From Lomentospora prolificans (taxonomy: Eukaryota; Ascomycota; Sordariomycetes; Microascales; Microascaceae), in the NCBI GenBank assembly GCA_029532625.1, contig JARFXM010000008.1:868001-932000 (forward strand): a stretch of DNA of 64,000 nucleotides, given 5' to 3'. The notes under the pieces were generated by a model. That model was given only the letters and a program-made list of their open reading frames with translations. It had not been told where the DNA came from and made no database searches. Every line of letters begins with the position of its first letter. The first letter of the stretch is position 1. Both the position numbers and the translations under genes were made by a program. Shown one piece after another: positions 1 to 12,207 of the stretch.

Positions 1-2200
1 GATAAACATAGAGCACCTTGGTTTTGATGAGCTGATGTCTGTTGTAGATCGCTCCCTCTCTTCGACGCCAGCCCAGGCATCCGACCAAGCAGGCTAGGCC
101 ACGCATCTTGAGGGTGACGAGGCGGTCTGAACCAACTATCTAAGAAGTGACTCCGGGCGCTGGCCCTAACTAGCGCCAGGCGCTTATGACAATGGATTCT
201 TTTCAGCCAACTGAGGTCCTTTGTTGACCGGCCGAAAGCGACTGCATCCCCGATTGCCAACTGCAACCGGCATCCACTCTAATGTTGCCCTTTTACCACG
301 AAGCTAAAGCTCGCCACACTGGGGCCACGCTTGTGTTCCAGTCAATCTTCTAGACTGGCCGTCGAGGTACGTACCGTGAGTCTCTCCATGCTCCAGTGCA
401 TAGGCGAGAAGGAAGAAGGAGCGCTCAATGGAAGAACAGGGACTGGCCGCTAAGTCCCCAGGTTGCCTCCACGAGTTGCCAAGATTGGGGCACATGTGTA
501 TTGCAGTCCAGTAATGTAGATTAATACACTTCCAAGTTCGTGGCCGTCCCAAGTAATTCATTTAGATTGCAGAGACATTCTGCTCACAGGATCGTGAAGA
601 AGGAGCCACCGCCCCTGCTCCTACTACCTACTGATTCCACCTCCTACACACACGACAAGCCAGGCTTAATGCTTCCGATTTCGACATACATTATTATTAG
701 TAGGAAGTCTAGACCTTGGGTGTCTCTAGCGACGTCAGCTTCTAGTTGACCCAATGAACGAGTTCCTATTTGCTTGCCAAACTTGGTTCCGTTGGCAGCC
801 GGAGGTCGCCCGGTCGCGCCGGCCTCAGCTAGACTTTTTTTGGAGCGGCACGCACTCAGCGTCTCAGTCTGTACCACTCGTTGTTGCACTAAAGCGGCTG
901 CATACCTGCAGGGTTATACTAGCTTAAAATCCCTCCGCAACAAATATCATCCTCTGCCTCTTTTCGAAAGTTTCGGCAGCGGCGAGATGGGGACAAGGGC
1001 GGCGAGGATGGCCAAAGCGAGGACGGCGGAGGCGTCGCCCAAAACGAACATATATATCTGTCTATATGGATGGAGAGGCATAAAAGCGGGATCTGGGAGC
1101 ACACAAGGTATGATACTTGCGGCTACCGTTTGGGCCGCCGGCCTACGCGGCAGCCAGCGAGATTGAGCACCCGCTGCTATCGTGCTTCTGCAGGTCGGGC
1201 AGGAAGAAAAAGTAATGTGAGAGAAGAGCAACAGGAGCAGAGACTGGGGCTGAGGCGGAGGAAGAAGCAGAATCAGGAGAACACCAGTTGCATTATCAGG
1301 AGTGCCATTTCAAATGTTCCAGCTGGTGTAATCCTTGGGCGAGGGCTAACCCATGACTCGCGAGCAGTTGCAGCCCAGCAAAAGATGTGTGTGGTCCATC
1401 ATGGGAGACCTCCTCGATGAAGATTCAATCGAATTGTCTGGGTTGTTAAGACATGCGCGCCAACTTAGGGGAATTGTCGGCCGACACGAGAGCGAGTACG
1501 CATGAAAGCAAGTATTGACCCGCCCCTATTCTACCCGCAATGCCAGCTAGGTGGCCTGGCCATATGACAGTTGGTCCTCGCCTGTGGCCCCTTAACGACT
1601 CGACCAAGACACCAAGCGCTTACTACTAGTACGATAGCGACGCCTCTATCGATTACCAACACCAAGGTTCGCCCGCCTATGTGATTGGAGTGCTGCTCGT
1701 CACCATCACACACGTCCATACTACCTTAATTCAGGAGAGTTGCGCCTGTCATGTCAAAGGACGTCGTCGACTTGCCTGGCAGATGTCCAACTCGCGGTCG
1801 CACCGGCCCACCCGACTGCCCCTCACTTACCACACCCTTTCCCTCAGAGTGCAACCTGCAGGAGTGAAGTGTAGGTGGCAGGCACTGGCACGCCAATCCC
1901 TAGTGACGCTGGCCAACCCGGCTACATTGATTTGATCAACCAACCGCTGGCACCGGGGACGCTTGGTACAGAACGCATTTCCGTTGTCGACGCAAGTGAT
2001 GTATTCAATGTGCGATCCAGTGTGTGTGGTACAGCGGTGGACAGGACGGGCTGGAAGCACATGCACACACACCAGACACCCGTGGACGCACACACGCTGG
2101 CTGGCAACTTGACAAAAACACACATCCCACTAACCCCTCCCCCTCTATCCACTAAGACCTTCCCATCCATCCCACCCATGGTTTTTGGGTCTGACGTTGC

Positions 2201-2222
2201 TTTTTTTTTTTTTTTTTTTTTT
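2201..2222. repeat. poly-T tract (T22)
   Basis: Uninterrupted run of 22 T. An A19 run (2374-2392) lies 150 bp downstream, so the two could pair as an imperfect inverted repeat in single strands. No gene is attached to it. Confidence 0.95.
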
Positions 2223-2347
2223 CTCCTCTTTTCTGATCGATCCCTGTCCCAGGAATAGAAAAGTGTGAGAGAGGGGCCGCCTAACGGTCTGGCAGGCCTA
2301 ATCAAAACTGGGTTTGAATCTCCTGACCCTAGTGGAACAGTCATCTC

Positions 2348-2357
2348 GCCAGCTGGC
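2348..2357. repeat. GCCAGCTGGC palindrome, copy 1
   Basis: Perfect 10-bp palindrome followed by TG. It is one of five identical copies in the window, all in non-coding DNA. No gene is recognised within several kb. Confidence 0.9.
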
Positions 2358-2373
2358 TGTTCGTGAAGAAGGG

Positions 2374-2392
2374 AAAAAAAAAAAAAAAAAAA
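2374..2392. repeat. poly-A tract (A19)
   Basis: Uninterrupted run of 19 A just downstream of palindrome copy 1. Confidence 0.95.
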
Positions 2393-2451
2393 GAAAACCC
2401 CCTGCCCTCGCCCGACCCAAACCCCAACCCCCCAAACTCGCCAATCCGAAC

Positions 2452-2469
2452 ATATATATATATATATAA
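2452..2469. repeat. AT dinucleotide microsatellite
   Basis: About nine AT/TA units in a short AT-rich island inside GC-balanced DNA. Confidence 0.9.
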
Positions 2470-2820
2470 ACTAAAGCCGGGTAGAATGAAAGGCGCGTTG
2501 GTAGTGGAGGGAAACCGTCGCTAGCAAAACGAAACGAAACCGACCAAATGCGTCCTGGGCGTTGAAGTCTGACCATTCACCGCATGAGGCCGGGTCCTTT
2601 CAATGATGCAACCTGCAGCTCTGATATTAGCAGAATGCGGCGGGATCATTTCCAAGGCCGTCATTTGCAATGTGCGCCGAGCTGGACTGCACCACACTAA
2701 GATAAAAACTTTCCAACTACTTCACTGGATACAATTATGTCAATGGTGTGATGCGTGTCAATGTATGGTTCGTATTGGCGATTATCTCGGTCCCTACTAC
2801 GCCATGTTTCCTCGTAAGAG

Positions 2821-2881
2821 CGGGCGAGAATCGAGTATTATCGTAATACTCTCGCACTTTTTATTCTCGCCCGATTCTCGC
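2821..2881. repeat. nested inverted repeats, two alternative hairpins
   Basis: The inner hairpin is GAGTATTA (2833-2840), loop TCG, TAATACTC (2844-2851), with 8 perfect pairs. The outer arms CGGGCGAGAAT (2821-2831) and ATTCTCGCCCG (2863-2873) are perfectly complementary over 11 bp. A competing pair, GCGAGAATCG (2824-2833) with CGATTCTCGC (2872-2881), overlaps both. The element could therefore fold into two mutually exclusive structures. No gene flanks it closely and its role is unknown. Confidence 0.85.
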
Positions 2882-3541
2882 TACCATGATTATGACCCTC
2901 GTCTCTCATTGAGGTAGTGCAGCGCGCGCCATAAGCAACCGCACCATTCGTCTTGCCAATGACTACAGACAGCTTACATGTAACTCTAGAGGTTAGAACG
3001 CCGTCGCCTACGCTCATGTTATCGAATACGCATTCTCTTCAGGTAGAGGAGCATTGCTTGTTTCGCTTTTTGCTTTTCTGTTTCCGTTCATCTACTTCTC
3101 GCTAATCGGCGACTCAACCTTGACCTCGTGGAAGACATCTAACCGAGATCGACGTAAAACCGCCCGTTTCCCATTATCGAACTGCTGCAAATGTGCGTAT
3201 TCATCTATTCCCTCCGAGAGCCTGGAAGGAGAAACCTAGAATCGGCATGTCAAGGTAGAAGGAGATCCGCCTCGCAGTATTCCTCCGGTTCTCGAGGCCG
3301 TACGCGTCCGCGTAATTACGGACCATCCATCTCTGGTAACAGGATAGAGTCATGATCAATGCTCTGCAGCAGCATGTTCCATCTCGTTTAATCCTTGACC
3401 TATTTTTGCATCCCTTCGGCTGGGCCAAGAGCAGATTGGACTGGGTGATCTGGCCGAAGCTGGACCATGGATATCCAGACGGGACCGGGTTCTTCCGGCC
3501 AGGCCCAAGCCAGAGCGCGATGGAGGACAGAGGGAGTGACT

Positions 3542-3551
3542 GCCAGCTGGC
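3542..3551. repeat. GCCAGCTGGC palindrome, copy 2
   Basis: Perfect 10-bp palindrome followed by TG. A second CAGCTG core lies about 190 bp downstream (3738-3743). It sits in the gene desert. Confidence 0.9.
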
Positions 3552-5351
3552 TGGGGTACTTGCGAGCCCGCCCTTTCTCCCTTTCTCTCTCTCCCTCTCC
3601 CTCTCTGTGTCGCTCTTGCCTTTTGCGCTCTCTCCACTGTTGTACACCCACCGATTCAACGTTGCTCTTTTCTTATGCAGTTCAGCCATTGATTGCATTC
3701 TCATTCCAGTAATTGACGTCTCCTACATTATCACAGCCAGCTGTGAACGAGGGCCAGCTAGCCCAGCCGCCACACCTAATCCCAATCTCCCAATCCCCGC
3801 TCCCGGGACGAACCCCTGGCCAGGCCCAGGCCGTTATCCGTGACGGCGACCCCAAACGCAGTATCGAGCGAAGCGGATGCGACCGCCCACGGGTCTTTGC
3901 ACTGCGGGAAGTGTCTGAACAGCGAAGAATTAAGGAAGGATTAGGCCGTTCCACCGGATCAAGGCTTCCGCATTTGGTAAGACCTGGCCAATGAGTCCTG
4001 GTCACACCTCGAATCCATCTCTTCTCGGATGCGGCTCCTTACCGCCTCGAGAGGCTAGGGTAAACCTCTTCTTGGCTCGTCCATGGAACAGGACAACCAC
4101 GGACTTTATTATCACCCGTCCCTTTTCCCCCTCATTTTCCGTTTATCATCAGGGTCCGTCCCGCGGACCGGTGAAGAAGTGGAGCTACTTAGTGCTGAGC
4201 GATACCCCGAGCAATTCACCATTTTGGGTGTATCCTACTGGCTTATTTGCGGTGATACCACACACCCATTTTTTCTTTCTTTTTCTTTCCGGGAGTGCCC
4301 TGCCGCTGTCGATAATCTCGAAACCTTTTTTTTCTAGGTTCCATTATTCTTCTCGCTCCCTTCCTTGCTCATTCGGATCTAGTGGATCCGTCTTCGGCCT
4401 TTGGGCGACTTGTCGCATGGGAGCTTGCTCCACACAAACGGCAACCGCCGAACGTGATTATCCTTATCATCCAACAACGCTTGCGTTCCCCTGCGCGCGC
4501 CCCTCGATGGGGAGAGGTGTGAGTGAGGTGAGGGGTGAGCTAACCTAGCTAATATGGTTATCCCCTTTCCTGGTCAGGAAGGCGAAAGCAGAAAAGTCTT
4601 GCTGCGCTCCATCACGAATCCCCGCTGTCCGACGTTTCCAGGTGCTCTCAACCCCCTGTTGCCCGAATACGCACATATCAGGGGATGTCCGAGCACGAAA
4701 TGCTCTATCCGGCCCTCCGTGGGCGTCAAGCTTCCCTTGCTGTTTTCCCTTTCCTGCGAGTCCGTTCCCGTGACGATCGGGTAGCCCTGAAAATGAAGCC
4801 CAGGGCCGAGGTGGTCCCTTGTCTTGGGAACTGCTTGAGCTGCGAGTTGCAGCGAGAAGCCTGCCCAAACCCCGGCCCAACCTCCACCATCAACCTGTGA
4901 TCCGCTGTCAAAACCGGTGGTGCCCCCTGACCGAGTTTGCTTGACCGCCTCTACCAGTATCCAATTGTACCTCAGTTATGTGCCGGATGACACGAAAAAA
5001 GGCAGGGAAAAGGTGTGCATCTGAGGTAAATAAGTGAAAGAGCAGGTCCAAGGAAAAAAGTTCTCATTCCTCCGTGACCACATCCGCAGCTTAGCCCAAC
5101 CCTCCCTGCATACTCCAGTTGGAGGTACTTGGGGCGCAACGTGTCAGCCCTCCTCTCCCGTACGTACAACTACTGAGACGCGACTGGCACATCACTAGAA
5201 TTCACATCAGCTTAGCCCGAAGGTGGTTGCAAGGTTGATTGAGCGCGCAGAGCACAGCGGGCTTGAGCCTGGGCTTTGGCGGGGAGTAACCTTCCCTCAC
5301 ACCCCCAGAGTCGGATTTAGTGCCAAGGTCTGCGTGGTGTGCCTCTTCCTC

Positions 5352-5375
5352 TCCTTCCCCGGGGCCGGGGAAGGA
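5352..5375. repeat. GC-rich perfect hairpin
   Basis: The arms TCCTTCCCCGG (5352-5362) and CCGGGGAAGGA (5365-5375) are perfectly complementary over 11 bp around a GG spacer. It lies in the 5' gene desert. No terminator or gene context is evident. Confidence 0.9.
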
Positions 5376-5675
5376 AGGTGGCGGACCCATGGGATGGCCT
5401 CGGGAGGAGCCCTCCGTCGGGGCGTGGACGTCGAATCGGAAGTGACGCCCAAACACCGAGGCCACGGTCCTTTACCTCGTAGCGGATGAGACAGAGCTTG
5501 GCGTCTCTTATGATGTATCACACTCAGTCACTGATATTTCAAGATGACGGTTTTTCGACCTGAAGATGCGGGGGGAGGGGGAACGCCACAGGACAAGATC
5601 GTGGAATGGTCCAGAATTCGGGCGCTCTTGCTACCTGTCCAGTTTCTCGCCCATTCCTGCATGACTCTGCTACTA

Positions 5676-5678
<3 letters not shown>

Positions 5679-5707
<29 letters not shown>
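5679..5707. repeat. GT microsatellite
   Basis: About 14 uninterrupted GT units, a likely polymorphic marker. It produces a His-Thr run in a spurious minus-strand frame. Confidence 0.95.
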
Positions 5708-5711
<4 letters not shown>

Positions 5712-6422
5712 TGATCTGAGAGTTGGCGAGGGTCATTGACGGGCCCAGTCCGCGAACGCAGACCGAGGCCGAAGCTGGCGAATCGGCAGTTTTCTGTTAG
5801 TGTACAGAGCATTCCCATTCACACCAGGCGGCGGATGGGCCAGAACTCTCTGGTAGGTTCTACGGCGCGATGCTATCTTCTCTGCTACAGCTCGCCTCTC
5901 CTCTCTTTCCCTCCCCCCGGCTGAGCAAGGTTCCGTGCTCGCGGTCGGCGGGCGACAGCTTTTTGTGCAACAATACTGCGACATGATTCGGTAGTTGGGC
6001 GGAACGGCGGGATTGCCACCACCTTTTCGTGTCTATCCACCTCTTCGCATCCGGCCTATGCACTCCGTCCACCTTGCTACACTTCTGGCCAGGTAACACA
6101 AGGAAGGGCACGCCCCTGCCAGTCGCTATCGACGATGGCCCTTCCTTTGCCCCCATGGCGTTGTGTAGCTTCAATGGCCCATGGGGTAAGGACTGAGAAG
6201 ACCGAGTAATATGCGGCGACCCTCCTCAACAAACAGGTTTGGGCCGTGCTTGTAAGTCGTGTCAGAGAAGGCGACCTGGTTTCACGACACCTCCCCAGGG
6301 CCGTTATCATGGCACGTAAACCCATGCGACCCGATATGCAAAACGTGCTTTGACGGTAAACCGGGGAAAAGTGGAGGCTCTCATCGTGGGGTAGGAACAG
6401 AGGGGGGAGGGGAAAATAGTGG

Positions 6423-6438
6423 AAAAAAAAAAAAAAAA
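6423..6438. repeat. poly-A tract (A16)
   Basis: Uninterrupted run of 16 A in non-coding DNA. Confidence 0.95.
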
Positions 6439-8667
6439 CAAGATGGGATATCTGGCCCTCACCGACTGTCTCAATCAGGGGATCTTGGATAATATCGAGG
6501 GGGGTGTAGGGGCGTCTGAGTAGATCTACCCATGCTCGTTTGTGTAAGTGCCACATGTACGTAGAGGACCTCATCTTCCAAGTATTTGTTACTCGTTTTG
6601 TTGAGAATACATGTAGTAGAACGCATCAGAGAACGTCTCGGATCCCTGAAGAGCTAAATAAGAACCAAGCAGCGCCAGGCCTCGATGTCTGGTTCAGCTC
6701 CAACGGATGGAGCTTCTACGGGGCGTGCCGCGTCGTCTGATAAAACAAGGTAAGGAAATTGGACGAAGACGGATGATGTTCCCTGCATCGTAGTTTCGTC
6801 TTCGTGATCCACAGCCTTAAGCCCTAATACAACTTGGAGTGTGATGAGGACCAAAAAGAAAAAAGAAAAAAAATGTGTGAAAGGAGGACAAGGTTGGGCC
6901 GAACCGGGGTTTGAGATCAACGGCAATCGGTCCAAGAAGGCCCCATGTATGCTCCCAAACCCGGCCCATCCCATGCCACCCCACACACCCATGCAAGAGA
7001 TCTCTCGTCTAACCTCCGTTTTCCCATTCTTTTTTTCTTTTCTTTTTTTTCCCCCTCTCGTTGAGATGTGTTAACGGTCTGCTATTACTGTACGCAAGAA
7101 GCTCCGTAGAAGGCAGCTTTATATTGTGCTCTTATAATGAACGGCTCGAGCTGGCTTACTTGCAGCGGCACCTTTGACCCTTTCCCGGGTGTTACCATTC
7201 TCCTCAAGCACTTTCTTACATGGATACTTGACATCGCCATGGATGGCTCCCACCCATCATTCCTTCGTTTGCCGTCACACCTTCTTTTCGAGTTGATACT
7301 TGGGTTCCCGAGTCATCTTGCAGGATACTGGATGGATCAAAATAGAGAGGGAGACAAAAAAAAGGAAAAAAAAAAAAACAAAGGAGAGGTGATGGTGTAA
7401 GTCAACCCGTACGTAGTGCGTCGCCCGGAGCCCAGGTCAAAGATCCCAGCACTGAGACCTTTCCTAGCTCGGTATGGTCTGAAGAGAGGGACGCTGGTCT
7501 TCCCACTACCGGGCCGCTGCCGCTTATTAGCATCCAACATGTACGGACCGATGAGGGCTTCCCGCCACATCCCATGGTTTGGGAGACCTGGGTACCATTG
7601 AGGAAAAGGGAGGACTGGCATTGCTTGCCGGCTTGGTTCCTACGCTCTATCTTTTCCCTTCCTCTTGTCCTTTTCTTTCCCCTCTCATTTACCCTGTGCT
7701 GGCTTACTCATTGCGCAGGGCAGCAATGGCATCAACGACGTTTCAGCGGCGTTTTGCCATGGCACCTAGACTTCCCTGGCTCGCGAAGAGGGATTTTTCC
7801 CCATCTTCTTCCTCTTCTTCCTCTTTCAGCTTCGGGGATCAGAGTGGGTCGGTCTCGGAACGGGAGATGTATTCCCTGACTCGGGAACCGGGTGACTGGC
7901 TTACGTGTTGGCTTCCAACCAGTGATAGGAACTTGATAGACGGATACCTACTCATTTTGAGCTGAAAATCTTGATGGGTCATCTATGCCATCCCTCTCTG
8001 AGCTAAGAGATTCCCTTGCCGCTTTCAACTCTAGAGGCGGTTCGACAAGTCCATGATATTGGGTTTTTCCTTTTCATCTTGATTTCTTCTTTTGTTTGTC
8101 CTTTGTATGTACCCTATCATCCTAGCACATTCCTTGGAAGCTCCGCATCGCTATACACATGTTGCTTATATGCTTGCCAAGGTGCGAGATATGTATTCAA
8201 GACACAGTCCGAAGTCAGGGATCTAACAGGATAGCATAATACCCGCAACTAGCGGTGTCCGGAATTAGCATCAAACGCACACATAGAGACAGTCTTGGCT
8301 ATCCTTCTTGACCTTCTCCAAGGATCTGGACCGGTGACATCCGCACCACACATAACACTTTTCTCTATCTAGCCTTTAGCCTTCACACCACACATATATA
8401 CATACAGGCGCGCGCACGAACACACACACACATCAAGAATCTACCGAGCCCAACATGGTGGGTAGGAAGCACGCTCCCCCTCCCTTGTCTGCCGAAGCTG
8501 TATCCCCTGTACACTTGTGTCATCGAGGATGGGAAGACAAAAGGTAATGGGGGTGGTTGGGTTCGCGACACGCAGGGCACAGCACCGAACAAGAATGCGA
8601 AGAATTCTGGGACCAAGAAGAATAGAGAGAAGCAGCCATTAGGAGAAGACCGAAAGGCGGAGTTGAA

Positions 8668-8681
8668 GGGGGGGGGGGGGG
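8668..8681. repeat. G14 homopolymer
   Basis: Uninterrupted run of 14 G. This is rare next to the common A/T runs and could form G-quadruplex structures. Confidence 0.95.
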
Positions 8682-9488
8682 TAATGGGTGGGCTCGCTTC
8701 AACACGCCCTTCTTTTCTTGATTCTACCCTTCCTTCTCGAACAGTTACCGGCGCGCTGTTCGTGCATGACTTTCCTTACTTTTATCCCTTCCCAATCTCG
8801 TTCTTGTTCTGTTGCCCTTGCTGTGACTTCCACGTATATCCTGTCCATGCGTTTTCTCCCCGCTTACCGCCTTTCTCTTTGAAGAGAGAGGATAAATGAA
8901 GAGAAAACACGCTTGGCCGATTTGAACATGGTGTCATTCTACAAGAAGGGAAAGGTTGAAGCGTATGCATAGTTCTCAGGTGCTGTGCTTTTTGGGACGC
9001 CAATCAGTCCAGTTTCAGTTTCTCTGAAGATTTTTAGGCCATTAACGCTTGGAAACTGTCTGTCCGACCACCCGCGCCCCCCTGCCATGCAGATTCAATG
9101 ACGTTTCTGGAGCAGGGGTGGGTTTTGAGGGAGGGGGCCAGGAAAAAAAAGCATACAATGGCGTCGAGTTGGGGTCGACGAGTGACAGGAATCCATGCCG
9201 CTTGACGACTTCTTGTTGAGCTCGCGCGTCCTGGGCCGTTGCTCTCTCCACTGTTTCCTGCTTGGAAAACCTTGGGTGGAGGATTTTATCGGCCCTAGAA
9301 CTGAGACATGGCCTCAAAAGAGCTTCTGCCGACGTGTGATCCTTGGTTCGCGTTCCCAATCCGTCTGCCCGTAGCTGATGACCAGTGTGATACAAGGGGA
9401 TTGGCGGAATGCTGGATGTTGAATGCAGTGCAGGGAGAACGAGCAGTACCTCCGGGAACGAGAGCACTGAGAGGGAAAAAATAAAAAC

Positions 9489-9489
<1 letters not shown>

Positions 9490-9535
<46 letters not shown>
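9490..9535. repeat. poly-A tract (A34, then A11 after one G)
   Basis: The longest homopolymer in the window. Together with a second purine tract at 9823-9844 it frames about 300 bp. A poly-A tail of a retroposed transcript was considered, but no coding relic or target-site duplication was identified upstream. Confidence 0.95.
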
Positions 9536-9800
9536 GGAGGGGTGCTTATCAGTCACACACGCACATACACGCAACCCACGCTCCACATAAAATAGCTCCA
9601 ACTACCCGCCAACCGGCGGCCGGCAGATCGGAAAACGCTGCGCGTGCAAACTAAAGCCATGTGCATCGTGATGGGGCCCGTGGGAACAGCGGGAGAGGCT
9701 TGAACGGGTTGGACGGCGAAGGAAAAAGGGGAGTAAAAGGGCGGGAGGGGAGTGTGCTTGCGGGAAAGAAGGGTTACGCCTACAGGTGGGAAAAGGGTCG

Positions 9801-9860
9801 CAAAAAAACAAAAAGAAAAAAGAAAAAAAAAAAAAAAAAAAAAAGAAAAGAAAGAATCAA
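9801..9860. repeat. A-rich tract with A22 core
   Basis: A run of A broken by occasional C or G, with A22 at 9823-9844. No gene is associated. Confidence 0.9.
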
Positions 9861-10789
9861 AGACAGGGAAAAGAGGGAGCTTGAGAGTCATGGTAGCATT
9901 CTGCTAACCGGCGGGGCCTGAGCCAGCTGTGCGTGGCCCTGATATCTCGCCAGCGCCACAACTGTCTGGGGATTTTGTTTTTTCCTTCTTTCCAAGTCTC
10001 TCTTTTTTGCTGCTCCTTCTTCTCAATGGCTCCCCCCTCTTCTGCGGTGGCTCCGTTTCGATCTTCCGAAGCGCGGCAAGAAGAGGGGCGAAGGCGACGC
10101 GACCAACTTCCATGGTGCCTTAGCTCGGCCCATGTAAGTCGTCAGGGTCGACTTATCTGATGTGGATGCCGGCAAAGCTCACCTGAAAAAGGATGGACAT
10201 TGGGGCCTAAACTCGGGAGAGCGTCCGTTCGTCTGTCCTGCACGAGCGGGATTAATTGACAAAATTGAATAGAAGCGAAACGGCAAGGGCAACCATGGGG
10301 CTGAGACGGACGGTTCTAGCCGGTGGCAGTACGAAGGAGGAAAGTGGGAGAATCCTGTCGGTTTGGTGACCCGGCGGTGAAGCACTAGGGCCCCTAGCCT
10401 GAGGGGGAGCCCATGATGAAAAAGCACTCTGGCATGAAGCCGCGATGGACGGATTGGACGGTGCCTCCTTGGTTTTTTTCATTTTTTCATTTTATTTTAT
10501 TTTTTATTTTTAATTTTACATTCCTTTTTTCTTCTTTCTTCCCCGGTCTCCCCCGTTGTTCTCGGCCTGCGGGAAGGGACAGAGGAACGATGACGAGGCG
10601 CCAACACATCAAGCAGCCCTGGCAAGACCACACATCCCGACCATGCGCTAGATAGTTGGGTCTCGATTGGTCCTGATTTTGCGCCTCGGGAGAGCTTGCT
10701 CATGGGCCGAGATAATGGATTGGCGTCCTCGGCGTAGCTCACAGTAACTACTCAGCTACCGAAAGCAGGGGCTAGATGCCGCAAGGGTT

Positions 10790-10797
10790 TATAAAAG
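10790..10797 (+). promoter_or_regulatory. TATA-like box TATAAAAG
   Basis: A consensus TATAAAAG preceded by GGGTT and followed by GC-rich DNA. It could drive plus-strand transcription. The next supported plus-strand gene starts 1.4 kb downstream, so the target, if any, is unknown. Confidence 0.3.
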
Positions 10798-11543
10798 CGC
10801 AAAGTGGAAGGTGAGTAGCAAGGGGGGAAGGAACCCGAGGTCAGGCCAGATTCTCAAGCGCGGCAAGGCCTTTGTGGCCAGCCTTCTTCTTTTTCCGTCT
10901 GTGTCTGCGTCTGTGTGTGTCTGGCCCTTTGCTCCTCCGGCCTTAGTTTGGGGTGGGTGGGTGCGGAAAGCTATGCACTCGTGATTTCATTCCTCTGTCT
11001 TGTAACCCAACAAAGCCACGAGCCGGACCAGAGAGCTGGGCTCGCAAGGGGGAGAAAGGGGGGCAGCAAGGTTCCATCATGGGTTACATATCGTAGCAAA
11101 CATTGCCGTCGTCCAGTTCACGACTGATTGCACAAGAATCGAAATATGCCATGTACGAGAGCGAAGGCGGAAATATGATCTCCCCTGGTCGGTTCACCCT
11201 CGTGCATTGTGTGTGTGAGGCGAGGGGGGGGAGCTTCGAGCAGGGTATTAGAAGTAGAGCTTCAAGCATGCTCCCTGCTCTCCCGTACCTTCTCCTTTCG
11301 CCTAGTACCCGCCGCCTGCGCACCCATGCCGACTCCGGAGGTGCAGGATTAGTATCGCGCCTGGTACCGAGTGGAGTGGATCGACTTGTGGTGCAGTATG
11401 GTCAAGATGTGGGCTTACCAACCTGCTGGAAGTTAGAGCCTGGGCCTCTTGGACTTGATTTTTGTGGTGGGGCGAAATATCCGTTGTCATGTGCCAGCGC
11501 TGGAGCTTTCCCCGCCACAGCCAGCTGACTAGGGCTCCAACCG

Positions 11544-11553
11544 GCCAGCTGGC
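11544..11553. repeat. GCCAGCTGGC palindrome, copy 3
   Basis: Perfect 10-bp palindrome followed by TG. Another CAGCTG core lies 24 bp upstream (11522-11527). The pair is about 660 bp upstream of the small gene at 12.2 kb. Confidence 0.9.
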
Positions 11554-12207
11554 TGTTCCGGGTACTGGGGAAACCCCACTGAACAACCCCAGAAAGCGCC
11601 AGGAAACAGCACGCCAGCGCCGGAGCCCAAGCCCAGCATGGTTGTTCAGCCTTGTCCGGTGTCGTTGCCACCAATGCCCTCCAATCCACCAAAGGCTACC
11701 GAGAAAAAAACTGTGGGGCACACTCAGCCTCGTCAATGAAAAGTGAACTGGTGATCGAACCTCCTTTTACGCGAAGGGGGTGGGGGCAAAAACTTGTTCC
11801 ATCAACGACACAGCGAGACTATCGCCTTTATCTTGGTTGAAACCAGGGTAAGTAAATATAGCGGATAAAATCCCACCACCTTTTCTTCAAAGGGCGGATC
11901 GAGCTGATGTTGGGGCCGCAACCAAAAGAACAATTAGCCACAAGGCGCAACGAAGCCTCGTTTGTCGCCCACCCTTTCCCTCGACCTACCTCGACCTAGG
12001 ATCACGTTCAATCACGAGAGTCAAAGACCCAATCGTGGTGTATAAGGAATACTAGGCGTACTAAGATTCGATACGTGCTGCTCGGGGCGCTAGATACAAA
12101 GGCTCTCGCAGACCTCACTTTCTGTGGGAGCGGACAAGCAGTCCTAGCCGCTGCGAGCATTCCATCCCATCATCTCCCACCTTTAACCCACATCCATCCT
12201 CGCCATA

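Larger units (their letters stand above)
1..12207. other. 12.2-kb gene-poor region
   Basis: No open reading frame here matches a protein family I recognise. The longest frames (under about 190 codons) are low-complexity, rich in Ser, Pro, Arg or Phe runs from poly-A/poly-T, and overlap others on the opposite strand. By eye the base composition is balanced, with no AT-rich blocks of the kind left by repeat-induced point mutation, and no terminal repeats or transposase/reverse-transcriptase motifs. What it does hold is long A or T tracts, a GT microsatellite, a G14 run, perfect hairpins near 2.85 kb and 5.36 kb, three GCCAGCTGGC palindromes and one good TATA box at 10.79 kb. Non-coding transcripts or intron-rich orphan genes cannot be excluded. 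Confidence 0.6.

Noticed and set aside
2295..2345. tRNA-like B box (GGTTTGAATCTC)
   Set aside because: No compatible acceptor, D or anticodon stem around it. Probably chance.
3991..4548. 185-codon plus-strand open frame
   Set aside because: Low-complexity Phe/Ser/Pro composition from pyrimidine tracts, overlapping other frames, with no family motif and no intron signals that extend it.
5679..5707. GT repeat as a CRISPR-like or functional array
   Set aside because: Simple dinucleotide microsatellite without spacers.
7579..7965. 128-codon frame with a Ser run and a splice-acceptor-like site before an ATG at 7726
   Set aside because: The Ser run comes from a TTC/TCT repeat. No matching donor exon or conserved motif was found. 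It stays possible but unsupported.
9490..9860. Poly-A tracts as tails of LINE/SINE insertions
   Set aside because: No upstream coding or RNA-derived body and no target-site duplication could be seen. Simple tract expansion is enough.
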